DNA from: an uncultured Alphaproteobacteria bacterium
Lineage (GTDB): Bacteria > Pseudomonadota > Alphaproteobacteria > RF32 > CAG-239
DNA length: 64,000 nucleotides
Direction: 5' to 3'
NCBI GenBank assembly: GCA_910584385.1
Contig: CAJUAK010000005.1
Location: 1-64,000, forward strand
Position 1 is the first letter of the stretch. Each line of letters starts with the position of its first letter. The notes under the pieces were generated by a model. The model made no database searches. It was not told the origin of the DNA and saw nothing but the letters and a program-made list of their open reading frames with translations. The position numbers and the translations under genes were made by a program. Positions 17,149-26,896 of the stretch are shown one piece after another.

Positions 17149-17607
17149 ATGAAAAAATTTTATGCATCTGCCTTGTTGATGGGCGCTGCTTTATTGGTTT
17201 CTTCTCCGGCTCAGGCGATTGACAGCACCGGCTGCGGTTTGGGCTCTATGGCCTGGAGAGGCCAGTCCGGTATCGGGCCTCAAGTTTTGGCTGTTACCAC
17301 AAACGGCACTTTCGGCACGCAGACTTTCGGCATTACTTTTGGTACTTCCGGCTGTGATCCGAACGGCAGAGTCAGCGGCGGTACAGGCCGTATGGCATTG
17401 GCATTCTTGCAAAACAACATGGAACAGTTTGCTCTTGATGCAGCTTCCGGAAATGGCGAAACAATCGTAACATTGGCCGGTATTTTGAATGTTGACAGCG
17501 AAGAACTCGGTGCAAAAGCAAAACAGAATTTTGCCGTGCTGTTTGCATCAGACAACGCAGACGCTGTTGATGTTACTTTAAAATTGTTAGAACTGGCCAA
17601 GGCATAG
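17149..17607 (+). CDS. exported DUF3015-family protein
   Basis: A 152-residue exported protein. The signal peptide MKKFYASALLMGAALLVSSPAQA ends with AQA. The mature N-terminus has the DUF3015 pattern GCGLGSMAW, LAVTTNGTFGTQTFGITFGTSGC, with a cysteine pair likely forming a disulfide. The function of the family is unknown. A GGAGAC stretch lies 6 nt before the ATG. It is followed after a 9-bp hairpin by the DUF4105 gene; I recall these two families being neighbours in other proteobacteria, which hints at a shared envelope role. Confidence 0.85.
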   Translation: MKKFYASALLMGAALLVSSPAQAIDSTGCGLGSMAWRGQSGIGPQVLAVTTNGTFGTQTFGITFGTSGCDPNGRVSGGTGRMALAFLQNNMEQFALDAASGNGETIVTLAGILNVDSEELGAKAKQNFAVLFASDNADAVDVTLKLLELAKA

Positions 17608-17621
17608 TTCTTGATTTGGGC

Positions 17622-17655
17622 AAGTGCCGCTTTGATTGGGCGGCACTTTGCTTTT
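17622..17655 (+). terminator. terminator-like hairpin between the DUF3015 and DUF4105 genes
   Basis: A perfect 9-bp stem (17622-17630 with 17640-17648) followed by a short interrupted T tract; probably partial termination, leaving some read-through to the next gene. Confidence 0.6.
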
Positions 17656-17669
17656 AAAAAGCGGTTGTT

Positions 17670-19475
17670 ATGCGTTTTTATCTGCTGTTTATCTTTTTTC
17701 TTTTGCCTTTTTCCGCTTATGCGGAAGATTTTTCGCAATCTCCCGCTTGGCTGAAGCTTGTCCATTATCAGGGGCATTCCGGAAAATACACGAGCAGCAT
17801 AGATTCAGAAAGTTTCTTTTTAAGCCCGCAGGGCAAAACGAATCCCGGGGCAGAGCTCCAAGCGACGATAAGCCTTTTAGAAGCAGGAAAGGATAAAGAA
17901 AAGATTTGCCTTTTTCCGGCACGTTATAAATTATTAAAAAAGCAAGGGCTGGTTTCAGCAGAATATCCTAAGTGCGGCGAGCTTGAGCAGTTTTATGAAG
18001 ATTTGCGCCCGCAAGGCGTTACGCTGTTGTTTACAGACGCCTATATGAACAATCCGTCTTCTTTATTCGGGCATACTTTGGTGCGCATAGATACGGCGCG
18101 CAAAGGAACGCAATTGTTAGCGCACGGCATGAATTACGGCGCATTTACGGCGGGACAGGAAAACAGTGTTTTATTTGCGGTTTATGGTTTGACGGGTGGT
18201 TATTACGGCGGTTTTACGGTTAAGCCTTATTATGATATTATTAATACTTATAACAATATTGAAAACAGGGATATCTGGGAGCTGAATCTGGATTTTACGC
18301 CTGAAGAGCTTGATTTTTTTGTGGCGCATTTATGGGAAATCGGGCATACGCAGACAAGGTATTATTTCTTTACTAAAAATTGTTCTTATATGTTAATGGA
18401 AATGTTTGATGCCGTGCGCCCTGAACTTGATTTAGCCCAAAAATTTCCGGTGCAGGCCATTCCGCTTGATACGGTCAAGGCGGTTTACCGCACGCCGGGT
18501 TTGGTTAAAAATGTCAATTACCGGCCTTCGCGCCAGCGGAAAATTGAGCACCGGCGTAACCATATGAATAAGGAACAAAATCAGGCGCTTTTAGATATGG
18601 TAAAGAAAAATGATTGGCGCATTTCTTATCTGGAGGAAGGCGAAAAGCCGGATGCTTTGGAAACAGCTTATCAATTTGTGCAATACCAATATGTTGCCGG
18701 AAAGTTGGATTTGGAAAATTACCGCCGCCAGAGTTTTAATGCTTTGCGTGCCCGGCAAAAGATTTTTGAAAAAACTAAAATCGGAGATGAATTTGAAGGA
18801 AAATCCCCTCTCTTGTCCCATGAGGCCATGCGTGCCACAATCGGGGCAGGGTATAGAAACGGCAAAGGCTTTCAGGAATTGTCTTATCGTCCGGCTTATC
18901 ATTCGTTGACGGATAACAATTATGGCCTGTTAAAGGGGGCGGAAATTAATTTTTTAAATACCACGCTGCGCCATTATGACGAAGGGAATAAGTGGGTGTT
19001 GCAGCGTTTGGATTTGGTGGGTATAAAATCGCTTGCTCCGGTTGATGAGTTATTTAAACCATTTTCCTACACAATCTGGGGCGGTTTGGAAAGGGTATTT
19101 AATCCGCAAACACAACAAGAAGGGTATGTTGCGGGATTGAAAGTCGGTGGCGGCGGCGTTTATGCTTTTTCCGATAATTTATGGGGCTTTGCCCATATTA
19201 ATAATTATGCCGGGTATGGCGGATTTATGCCGCGTAACGGTTATTTGGGAATCGGCGGGGAAGCCGGCGTTTTTGCAGAGGTTAAAGATTGGCGCTTGTT
19301 GGCAAGCGTTGAGAAAGTTTATGCAACCAGCCGGATGATGGATAATCTTCGTTACAAGGCTGAAACAACTTACAGCCTGAGCACAAATAATGCCGTGGCG
19401 TTGGAATATTCCTATCAGCAAAATCACGGCAAAAACCTGGAAGAATCAATCCTTTCCTGGAGATGGTATTTTTAA
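17670..19475 (+). CDS. exported DUF4105 (Lnb-like periplasmic) protein
   Basis: A 601-residue envelope protein. The signal peptide MRFYLLFIFFLLPFSAYA is followed by a domain with FTDAYMNNPSSLFGHTLVRI, HGMNYGAF, YGLTGGYYGGFTVKPYYDII and YYFFTKNCSYMLMEM. His in GHTLVRI and Cys in KNCSYM suggest an NlpC/P60-like hydrolase fold, as proposed for DUF4105. Residues 380-601 are strand-rich with aromatic C-terminal YSYQQNHG and a final RWYF, as in an outer-membrane barrel. It overlaps the convergent GT29-like gene by 4 bp. Confidence 0.85.
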   Translation: MRFYLLFIFFLLPFSAYAEDFSQSPAWLKLVHYQGHSGKYTSSIDSESFFLSPQGKTNPGAELQATISLLEAGKDKEKICLFPARYKLLKKQGLVSAEYPKCGELEQFYEDLRPQGVTLLFTDAYMNNPSSLFGHTLVRIDTARKGTQLLAHGMNYGAFTAGQENSVLFAVYGLTGGYYGGFTVKPYYDIINTYNNIENRDIWELNLDFTPEELDFFVAHLWEIGHTQTRYYFFTKNCSYMLMEMFDAVRPELDLAQKFPVQAIPLDTVKAVYRTPGLVKNVNYRPSRQRKIEHRRNHMNKEQNQALLDMVKKNDWRISYLEEGEKPDALETAYQFVQYQYVAGKLDLENYRRQSFNALRARQKIFEKTKIGDEFEGKSPLLSHEAMRATIGAGYRNGKGFQELSYRPAYHSLTDNNYGLLKGAEINFLNTTLRHYDEGNKWVLQRLDLVGIKSLAPVDELFKPFSYTIWGGLERVFNPQTQQEGYVAGLKVGGGGVYAFSDNLWGFAHINNYAGYGGFMPRNGYLGIGGEAGVFAEVKDWRLLASVEKVYATSRMMDNLRYKAETTYSLSTNNAVALEYSYQQNHGKNLEESILSWRWYF

Positions 19476-20617
19476 TTATCTGAAACGAATGTTTTTCTGA
19501 ATTCAGCTTCTTTGATGAAGGAATGTCCAATTTGATAAATTGGTGTTTTATAATAGCTTGAAGCGTTTTCTGTATCGTATAACCCTTGAAATGCCGTATC
19601 TTTGAAATAATGTTCTACTTCATTTTTACTGTTTTGTATGTTTTTGCTGAAACCAAATATTTGAGATTGGCAGAGCTTCTTTTGTTCTTTATAAATTGTC
19701 CATAATGTTATTATTCCACAACTTGGACTGGTTAATTTTAATTTTTCTTTTAATTCAATAGAGTATTTGCTTTTGAGGTAAGTTATATTATGATTTTTTA
19801 AAATACTCATTTTATTTAAGAAATCGGTAGGATTTGTAAATTGTTGTAAATTAATGTGCCAAAAATCGTAAGGTATAAAAATCCAATTAAAAGTATCGCA
19901 TAAATCATGGTTTTTCTGATATAAGGTCGTATAATTGGCTGTATGAACATATATATTTGTTTTATTTCCATAATCTTTTTTGAAATTTATTTCAGTTGAA
20001 AAAGCGTTCATTCTAATTACAATATCATGAGAATCTATTTTTGTGCCATTGTTGGTTTGTAATTCGGTTGGTGCGTTGCCAACTATAGCTATAGTTTTAT
20101 CTTTTAAATAATTTGAAAAAAAATGTTGGTTCTTTTCCATAAGCTCAAATAAATCAGCCGCTTTTTCAGTTAATTCATTGTGTATGCCAATTTTTCTTGC
20201 AAAGGAAGACAGGGGAAGAAATTCATGCAAATGTGTTGTTCCGTATAGCTTAAAATATTCTAACAAAGCTTCTTTTGCGAAATCGGTTTGCCCCGTTTCT
20301 AAAAGAGCTTGGGCATAAATAAGCAGAGTTTTAGGGGTGATGTTTTCAGATGTTGAATGCAGATAATCTAGTAATGAAAAAAGATTGTCATTTACGCCTT
20401 TTAAATTCCATAAAGCTTGGATATATCTTTCATCTTTTATTGCCTTTTTATTGTCCTCAATATCAAAATATTCCTGAACAATCGTTGATGTAACAATGCT
20501 GTTATTTAGTTTTTTATATTTTTGTTTATATTTTTTTCGTGTCTTTCCTATACTTATACGGGAAAGCAGGTAGTATTTGAGCAATTTACTCCATTTTATA
20601 GATTTATTTTTTTGCAT
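19472..20617 (-). CDS. GT29-like (sialyltransferase-type) glycosyltransferase
   Basis: A 381-residue protein. The central motif TIAIVGNAPTELQTNNGTKI followed by DSHDIVIRMN (about 172-201) resembles the sialyl motif L of bacterial GT29-like proteins, and PSCGIITLWTI fits motif S. Residues 40-150 are a helical, TPR-like N-terminal extension. It probably decorates a surface glycan with an acidic sugar; donor and acceptor are unknown. It is last on the strand of the polysaccharide cluster but separated from it by a hairpin at 20649-20678, so it may be a separate transcript. Confidence 0.75.
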   Translation of the reverse strand: MQKNKSIKWSKLLKYYLLSRISIGKTRKKYKQKYKKLNNSIVTSTIVQEYFDIEDNKKAIKDERYIQALWNLKGVNDNLFSLLDYLHSTSENITPKTLLIYAQALLETGQTDFAKEALLEYFKLYGTTHLHEFLPLSSFARKIGIHNELTEKAADLFELMEKNQHFFSNYLKDKTIAIVGNAPTELQTNNGTKIDSHDIVIRMNAFSTEINFKKDYGNKTNIYVHTANYTTLYQKNHDLCDTFNWIFIPYDFWHINLQQFTNPTDFLNKMSILKNHNITYLKSKYSIELKEKLKLTSPSCGIITLWTIYKEQKKLCQSQIFGFSKNIQNSKNEVEHYFKDTAFQGLYDTENASSYYKTPIYQIGHSFIKEAEFRKTFVSDN

Positions 20618-20648
20618 TTTGTCTCTATTCCCTTAATTTTTATATAAT

Positions 20649-20678
20649 AAATGCAACAGGTTGTTTCCTGTTGCATTT
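20649..20678 (-). terminator. terminator of the polysaccharide operon
   Basis: A perfect 12-bp stem (20649-20660 with 20667-20678) 12 bp past the stop of the GT2-GT8 gene. The U tract after it is A/U mixed. Confidence 0.65.
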
Positions 20679-20690
20679 ATCTTCTATATT

Positions 20691-22760
20691 TTATTGTTTG
20701 ATTTTTAAGAATGGTATGAAACCAAAGAGGTAGTGTTTTGATTTGTTTCCTTTTTGTTTGATTTTATATAGGGGTAAGAAACTGAATAGTTTATATTTTG
20801 TTTTTGTTTGGTTTTTAGATATTTTAAATACTGGTATGCCAAAAAGTGATATCTTTAATTTTTTGTTGAAAGATATTGAAGTGTCGGCACATGTATTTTG
20901 TAAAGTTGTTGTTTGTAATTTTGAAATAACTTGGTCATAATAGGGAGATTCTTTTAAGATATTCCAATATAAATTAGAAAAATCACAGTTTATATTTTCT
21001 ATTGTCCAGGGCTTTATAATGAATGCTAAAAGTTTAGGTGAAACGCTTGCTTTGAAGTAGTATTCTTTTTCTTCTTCATTTGTAAAATCATTTTCTGAGA
21101 TGAAATTTTGAATATTAAAATAATTCCATGCGCGAGGTAGGATGAATGTTTCTTTTTCATCAAATAAGAGATTTAATATATCTTGGTCATGGCAATAATA
21201 ATCTTGAAGAAGAAGTTCATCTAATTTCTTTTGTTTTTCTTTAATGTTAATATTTTTTAGGTTAAGAATAATTACACCAGCATTGAAATAATTTTTTATT
21301 TTCTCTGCAGAATGTTTTAGGTATGATTTTTCGTAATCATAAAGATTTCCTGTGAAATTTAAATGTTTAATTTTGTTATTTTGCCAAGATTTTTGCCATG
21401 TTAAGGAATCTCGTGATGCCGCAATAGGTTTGTTGCAGATGTTAAAATGAAATAAATTATATATATCGTCTAGCAGGTAACTATCTGCATCGATATAGAT
21501 GATTTTATCGAATTTTTGAAATACATGGAATACTGCTAATCTATAGTATGTTGCCCGGCTTAAATGTCTAGATTCATAACTGGCTAGAAATTGTCCTCTC
21601 ATATCAATAAAATTAAATTTTATTTTGTCTGTTTCCAGATTGAGGAAATTTTGTTTGTTTTTTAGTCCTCCATCCAGAATATAAAAATAATAAGTTGCAG
21701 ATGTTTGGACTTGATTAATAATGGACTTTATAGCTACGTATAAGTGAGGTTCATAGCCTGCATCGCTAGCCAGACAAATTGCTACATCATCATTTTTTAG
21801 TTTTGATTCTAATACGGGAAGTTTTTTTATGTTTTGTATCATACTTTCTTTTGAATAATTGCCATTAAAAATTGGCAAAAGAGTGCCATTCAGAGGGGAT
21901 TTTTTATCATCCATGAAATCGCTAAGCGCTTCTTTGAATTTTTCAGAAAATGAATTTTCTGAAAAATTATTGAAAAAAGATATAATTTCGTCTGTGTTTT
22001 TCCATCTCATTTCTGCACAAAACGCAGCCTGTTCTTTCGTGAGTTCTGGAAAATATGAAGATATTAATTGTGCTCGTTCGTTTAGGTGTTTTTTGATTTC
22101 TTCATCTGTCTGGCTGTCAGAAATTCCTCCTAGTCTAAAATTTGCTAGGCTATGATATAAAATAAGGTTTGTTAATGTTTTATCTTCTAACATTTTTAAA
22201 AAGATATTCCAATCTGCAGCTATTTTGTAAGTTAAATCATGTCCTTTAAATTTTTGATAAACTGATTTTTTTATTAACCAGCCTTGTGTTGATTGTGGTC
22301 CCCAAAAATAAAAGAATTTGTTTAATGCACGAGGAAATTCAGTTTTAATTTTATTTTGAGTTTTATTATCTATAACATTTACAGCGCAGAAGAAGGCATC
22401 TTGGTTGTCAAAATCTGAGTTTTCAAAGATTTCAGAAAGGCCGTTAGGCATGAGCCAATCGTCAGAATTAATCATGGCTATATATTCGCCGCTGGCTTTA
22501 TCTATGCCTTTGTTCATGGCATCATAAATGCCCTGGTCAGGTTCGGAGTAGATTTTTATCCAACCTTTTTCTTCGTATGGTCTTAAAAGCTCCAGAGTGC
22601 CGTCTGTTGACGCGCCGTCAATGATGATGTGTTCAACATTTTTATATGTTTGGTTGTGAACAGATTCAATATTTTGCAGGATGTAGTCTTTCCGGCCGGA
22701 TTTGATTAAGTTATAAGTTGCAGTTACAATGCTGACAAGGGGCTGTTTTTTATTATTCAT
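20691..22760 (-). CDS. bifunctional GT2-GT8 glycosyltransferase
   Basis: A 689-residue fusion. Residues 1-290 form a GT2 domain ([42 protein letters not shown]). Residues 318-570 form a GT8 domain (VAICLASDAGYEPHLYVAIK, FDKIIYIDADSYLL with a DAD metal site, FNAGVIILNL). The last 60 residues hold three hydrophobic-basic units (FGIPVFKI, FSFLPLYKIK, LFGFIPFLKIK), a tail common in surface-glycan enzymes and probably membrane-associating. AAGGA precedes the ATG. Codon use is more AT-rich than in flanking housekeeping genes, which often indicates horizontal transfer of polysaccharide loci. Confidence 0.9.
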   Translation of the reverse strand: MNNKKQPLVSIVTATYNLIKSGRKDYILQNIESVHNQTYKNVEHIIIDGASTDGTLELLRPYEEKGWIKIYSEPDQGIYDAMNKGIDKASGEYIAMINSDDWLMPNGLSEIFENSDFDNQDAFFCAVNVIDNKTQNKIKTEFPRALNKFFYFWGPQSTQGWLIKKSVYQKFKGHDLTYKIAADWNIFLKMLEDKTLTNLILYHSLANFRLGGISDSQTDEEIKKHLNERAQLISSYFPELTKEQAAFCAEMRWKNTDEIISFFNNFSENSFSEKFKEALSDFMDDKKSPLNGTLLPIFNGNYSKESMIQNIKKLPVLESKLKNDDVAICLASDAGYEPHLYVAIKSIINQVQTSATYYFYILDGGLKNKQNFLNLETDKIKFNFIDMRGQFLASYESRHLSRATYYRLAVFHVFQKFDKIIYIDADSYLLDDIYNLFHFNICNKPIAASRDSLTWQKSWQNNKIKHLNFTGNLYDYEKSYLKHSAEKIKNYFNAGVIILNLKNINIKEKQKKLDELLLQDYYCHDQDILNLLFDEKETFILPRAWNYFNIQNFISENDFTNEEEKEYYFKASVSPKLLAFIIKPWTIENINCDFSNLYWNILKESPYYDQVISKLQTTTLQNTCADTSISFNKKLKISLFGIPVFKISKNQTKTKYKLFSFLPLYKIKQKGNKSKHYLFGFIPFLKIKQ

Positions 22761-22761
22761 G

Positions 22762-23901
22762 TTATTTCCTTTTCATAACAAGCAAGGGGAATATATTAAA
22801 TAAAAATAGTTTGGTTTTGGTTGCTTTATAAACAATTTTGAAAAAGGGCACCCAGCCAAATAGGTAAAATTTTGTTCGGTTGCTTTTCTTTTTTATGGTC
22901 ATGAGGTTTAAGAGGTTGAACAAATAAACCTTGGTTATTTCTGCCAAATTTTTTTTGAGCCGTTTTAATTTTTCTTCGTCTTTATGCAATGGGGCTTTTA
23001 TCCATGCTAAGATATTTTGTTTTTCCTGTTCCCATTTCTGCCAGCCTTTTTTTACATATTCATAAGCGTTTTTTCCTAATTCTTCAGGGTTAAAGGCGGG
23101 GAGGGCGGAAAGCTTTTCATAGTTATAAAGCATTCCTGTTTGATTATTTTGAATATATTCGTTCATTGTTGGCATATCCGGAGCAATAACGCAGCGTCCC
23201 ATTGCCATGGCTTCAAGAAAACTCATGCCGATGCCTTCATATATGCGTGGAGCCATATACATCTGAGACTTGTTAATGTCTTTTAGCATGTCTTCTTTTT
23301 GTTCATACCAAGTGGAATATTCTATTTGGTATGGCGAATTGCCATCGTTTGCGGAAACTTTATGTCCGGGGTCTATTGCTTGGTGAATATGTACCTTTTG
23401 TAAATCGGATTTATTTCTTAAAACGCGGCGTATTGTTTGCAAGTTTATTTCAGAAACCCTTTGCCAGAAGAATATGCTTGTGTTGTCTCCCGGCAAAAAT
23501 TTGGCGGCGGGTTTCGGAAAATATTGAATGTAATCTACAGACAAACCCTTCTCTTGAAGTTGCTTGTATAGCGTTTGTGAGAAGCTGATGATTTTTACAT
23601 CCCGATAGCCGTACCAAAATTTGTCAGGGGCAGCATAGCAGGCGTCATACATAGGAAAGAAAATAAAGTTTTCACTGTTTATCAGCCTTTTTATAATGGC
23701 CATATCCGGTGCAATCTGCCATAAGATAACAACATCAAAAGCTGTTCCGGCAAGAGGGTTGAAATGCGTTTCAATATTATCCTGATAAGGGTCAAAGTTA
23801 AATATTGTAACATCATATTCCCGGCTTAACAGCTCGATCATAAAATCGGAAGATTTGGTCTTGGTGTGATATTGGTGGCCGATAAACAGTGCTTTTTTCA
23901 T
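22762..23901 (-). CDS. glycosyltransferase, GT-B fold
   Basis: A 379-residue protein. The C-terminal half has MYMAPRIYEGIGMSFLEAMAMGRCVIAPDMPTMNEYI, the nucleotide-sugar binding E-x7-E-type region of GT-B (GT1/GT4-like) enzymes. The tail has two units (FYLFGWVPFFKI and LFLFNIFPLLVM) like those of the next gene. The ATG at 23901 overlaps the fcl stop as ATGA, so it is preferred over the ATG at 23913. Confidence 0.82.
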   Translation of the reverse strand: MKKALFIGHQYHTKTKSSDFMIELLSREYDVTIFNFDPYQDNIETHFNPLAGTAFDVVILWQIAPDMAIIKRLINSENFIFFPMYDACYAAPDKFWYGYRDVKIISFSQTLYKQLQEKGLSVDYIQYFPKPAAKFLPGDNTSIFFWQRVSEINLQTIRRVLRNKSDLQKVHIHQAIDPGHKVSANDGNSPYQIEYSTWYEQKEDMLKDINKSQMYMAPRIYEGIGMSFLEAMAMGRCVIAPDMPTMNEYIQNNQTGMLYNYEKLSALPAFNPEELGKNAYEYVKKGWQKWEQEKQNILAWIKAPLHKDEEKLKRLKKNLAEITKVYLFNLLNLMTIKKKSNRTKFYLFGWVPFFKIVYKATKTKLFLFNIFPLLVMKRK

Positions 23902-24956
23902 TTGCAATACCATTCATAAAATTGTTTAATGCCCGCTTCCAGGCCGATTTTAGGCTGCCAGCCTAAGGATTTGATGCGGGTGGCATCCATTTGTTTGCGC
24001 GGGGTGCCGTTGGGTTTGCTCTTGTCGTATTCTAAACGGCCTTGGTAGCCGGTTGCTTTTTTGACAATTTCAAACAAATCTTTGAGCTGGATATCTGTTC
24101 CGTCTGTAATATTTACGTGCTCGCCAATATCTTTATAATCCTTGTTTCCCATCAAATAGACGCAAGCATCCGCCAGGTCGTCGGAGCACATTAGTTCTCG
24201 ATAAACAGAACCGTCTCCCCAAAGGACAACCTTGTCTTGAAAAGCGCCAATTTTATTTAATGCATTTTCTATTGAGCGTTCGTCATCCAAATTAATCTGT
24301 TCATCCAATCCCCAGCCGAGCTTATATTTTTGCAAGTCTTTGCGGATGGCTTCAAAATCTCCGGCAGCCAATAATTTTGCCAAATGGAACCTGCGCATGA
24401 CCATTGGCAGTAAATGTGCCGTTTCCATGTTAAAATTATCGCCGATGCCATATTGGTTGGTCGGCATAACAGAGATAAAATTGGTGCCATATTGCTCGTT
24501 ATAATAACGGCAGAGTTTTATCGCCGCTATTTTTGCCAGTGCATAGGCCTCATTCGTTTTTTCCAATTCGGATGTCAGCAGGCATTCTTCTTTCATCGGC
24601 TGCGGGGCAAGCCTTGGGTAAATACACGAAGACCCCAGGTTTAACAGTTTCTTCACACTGCTTTTATATGCGGCATCAATCACATTGGTGGCAATCATCA
24701 GGTTTTTATAAATAAATTCGGCCGGATAGGTCTGATTAGCCATAATGCCGCCGACTTTTGCCGCTGCCAGATAGACGTATTCAGGCTTTTCTTTTTCAAA
24801 AAAGCTTATTGTCTGCGCCTGGTTTGTTAAGTCAAGCTCTTTGCTGGAGCGGGTGATGATATTTGTATAGCCTTCTTGTTGTAATTTCCTTACGATGGCG
24901 GAACCGACCAATCCGCGGTGCCCGGCAACATATATTTTAGCATTTTTGTTTATCAT
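23898..24956 (-). CDS. fcl: GDP-L-fucose synthase
   Basis: A 352-residue SDR epimerase/reductase that converts GDP-4-keto-6-deoxy-mannose to GDP-L-fucose using NADPH. Motifs are YVAGHRGLVGSAIVRKL (NADP binding), LNLGSSCIYPRLAPQPMKE, the catalytic YALAK, and SVMPTNQYGIGDNFN. It follows gmd with a 1-bp TAATG overlap, giving the full two-step GDP-fucose route, so the cluster's glycan likely contains fucose or a derived sugar. It is slightly longer than the E. coli enzyme, with an insert about residues 200-235. Confidence 0.95.
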   Translation of the reverse strand: MINKNAKIYVAGHRGLVGSAIVRKLQQEGYTNIITRSSKELDLTNQAQTISFFEKEKPEYVYLAAAKVGGIMANQTYPAEFIYKNLMIATNVIDAAYKSSVKKLLNLGSSCIYPRLAPQPMKEECLLTSELEKTNEAYALAKIAAIKLCRYYNEQYGTNFISVMPTNQYGIGDNFNMETAHLLPMVMRRFHLAKLLAAGDFEAIRKDLQKYKLGWGLDEQINLDDERSIENALNKIGAFQDKVVLWGDGSVYRELMCSDDLADACVYLMGNKDYKDIGEHVNITDGTDIQLKDLFEIVKKATGYQGRLEYDKSKPNGTPRKQMDATRIKSLGWQPKIGLEAGIKQFYEWYCK

Positions 24957-26044
24957 TAGGCTTCCCTCGGTGTTGTTTCCTGATATCCGTTTTCATTTAA
25001 GAGCTTTTCCCTTTTGGCAAGCTTTAAATCTTCTTCAACCATTTCCTTGGCCAGCATTTTCAAGTCATAATTTGGCTTCCAGCCGAGTATTGTACGGGCT
25101 TTTGTACTGTCTCCAAGCAGCAATTCAACTTCTGCAGGACGGAAATAACGCGGGTCAACTTCAATTACAACCCGTCCGGTCTTCTTATCAATGCCTTTTT
25201 CATCAACGCCTTTGCCGCGCCATTCCAATTCCATGCCGAGTTCGGCAAATACAAGATTGCAAAAATCGCGAATTGATGTGGTTACGCCGGTGGCCAGAAC
25301 AAAATCATCGGGTTTGTCCTGCTGCAGAATGCGCCACATGCCTTCAACATAATCTTTGGCATGTCCCCAATCACGTTTGGCGTCCAAGTTGCCAAGGTAT
25401 AGTTTATCTTGTGTGCCGAGGGCAATCCGGGCGGCTGCCATTGTAATTTTGCGGGTTACAAAAGTTTCCCCCCGGCGCGGGCTTTCATGGTTGAATAAAA
25501 TGCCATTGGCGGCAAAAATCCCAAAACTTTCCCGATAGTTTACGCAAATCCAGTAAGCGTAAAGTTTGGCAACGGCGTAAGGGGAACGCGGGTAGAACGG
25601 CGTTTTTTCCGATTGTACGGGTTCTTGAATCAAGCCGTATAATTCTGAGGTCGAGGCTTGGTATAATTTTGTTTTCTTTTCCAAGCCGTTGATGCGGATG
25701 GCCTCCAAAATGCGCAAGGTGCCTAAAGCATCGCAGTCGGCCGTGTATTCCGGGCAATCCCAGGAAACTTTAACATGGGACTGGGCTGCCAGATTATAGA
25801 TTTCATCAGGCTGAATTTCTTTTATTAAGCGTATCAGATTGGAAGAATCCGATAAATCTCCGTAATGCAAAAATAAACGGCAGTCCTTGTTATGCGTATC
25901 TTGGTATAAATGGTCAATTCTGGCGGTGTTAAATGAGGAGGCACGGCGTTTTAATCCGTGAACTTCATATCCTTTTTCCAGCAGAAGTTCTGCCAGATAG
26001 GAGCCGTCTTGCCCGGTAATGCCGGTAATGAGTGCCTTTTTCAT
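24956..26044 (-). CDS. gmd: GDP-mannose 4,6-dehydratase
   Basis: A 362-residue SDR enzyme making GDP-4-keto-6-deoxy-D-mannose. [23 protein letters not shown] binds [12 protein letters not shown] supplies the catalytic Ser/Thr-Glu, and [11 protein letters not shown] carries the Tyr-Lys pair; [21 protein letters not shown] is typical of Gmd. It overlaps the upstream GT2 gene by ATGA and fcl by TAATG. Confidence 0.96.
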   Translation of the reverse strand: MKKALITGITGQDGSYLAELLLEKGYEVHGLKRRASSFNTARIDHLYQDTHNKDCRLFLHYGDLSDSSNLIRLIKEIQPDEIYNLAAQSHVKVSWDCPEYTADCDALGTLRILEAIRINGLEKKTKLYQASTSELYGLIQEPVQSEKTPFYPRSPYAVAKLYAYWICVNYRESFGIFAANGILFNHESPRRGETFVTRKITMAAARIALGTQDKLYLGNLDAKRDWGHAKDYVEGMWRILQQDKPDDFVLATGVTTSIRDFCNLVFAELGMELEWRGKGVDEKGIDKKTGRVVIEVDPRYFRPAEVELLLGDSTKARTILGWKPNYDLKMLAKEMVEEDLKLAKREKLLNENGYQETTPREA

Positions 26045-26895
26045 AGTTTTATTTTCTCCTGATTTTTGTAATCGTTTTGTTTGAATAAACGGGCCATAAC
26101 CTGTTGGGTCAAAAGTTTAAAGGCGAATATGGGGCTTGTCAAATGAAGTTTCTTTAATGCTTCGGGATTGAGCTCTTTTCGAGTTATCATCCGGCTTATT
26201 TCCGCCGGGGATTTGTGCGGAAGCAGGTTTTTGTTTATGATTTGCACAAATTCATTTTTCAGGGCTTCGCCGTCTGCGCTGTTTCCGCCATGGCGAAAAA
26301 CAACGAATCGTTTCTTTGCATTTACGGCTTTTTTGCCGTTTATCAGGCATTTTAAAACAAAATCATAATCGGCGGCCAAAGCGTAACGGGTATCGTAAAG
26401 CCCAATCTCTTCAAATAAGCTTCTTTTGAAAAACATTGTTTGGTGGCAGACAGACATTGCCGTTGAAATTTGGTTAAATTTTTCTCTTTTTTTATAAAGC
26501 CGTCCGTTTTTCATTTTCCAATAAGGCGCGTAAGAAAAGTCTTTTCCGCTTGTCTCAAGGCTTGAAACAGAAAGGCTGACGGCCTGGGGAATTTGGTAAA
26601 AGTCATCAGAATTAAGAAAGGTAACGTATTTTCCTTTTGCCTTTAAAATCCCTTTGTTCATGGCATCGTAAATGCCATTGTCTTTTTCGGAAAAATAAGA
26701 AAGGTTGCTGCTTTTCAGAAATTCGACCGTTCCGTCTGTTGAAGCGCCGTCAATAAAAATATGCTCGATATTGGGATAATCCTGCATTTTTACGGAATCG
26801 GCATTCTGCCGCAGCATGCCAAGGCGTTCGGCTTTTACCGCGTCTTTCACGACGGTGATGATTGAAACAAGAGGAAATTCCTTTGACGCAGACAT
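26041..26895 (-). CDS. GT2 family glycosyltransferase
   Basis: A 284-residue GT-A enzyme: [50 protein letters not shown] with its DD metal site, and DYDFVLKCL. It resembles the GT2 half of the 20691-22760 gene. ATG 26895 starts 1 nt after the upstream gene's stop; a longer in-frame start at 26973 would lie wholly inside that gene and is rejected. Confidence 0.88.
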   Translation of the reverse strand: MSASKEFPLVSIITVVKDAVKAERLGMLRQNADSVKMQDYPNIEHIFIDGASTDGTVEFLKSSNLSYFSEKDNGIYDAMNKGILKAKGKYVTFLNSDDFYQIPQAVSLSVSSLETSGKDFSYAPYWKMKNGRLYKKREKFNQISTAMSVCHQTMFFKRSLFEEIGLYDTRYALAADYDFVLKCLINGKKAVNAKKRFVVFRHGGNSADGEALKNEFVQIINKNLLPHKSPAEISRMITRKELNPEALKKLHLTSPIFAFKLLTQQVMARLFKQNDYKNQEKIKL

Positions 26896-26896
26896 T

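Noticed and set aside
24895..25446. Plus-strand 183-codon frame across gmd
   Set aside because: It lies antisense to intact gmd with no plausible start or family motif.
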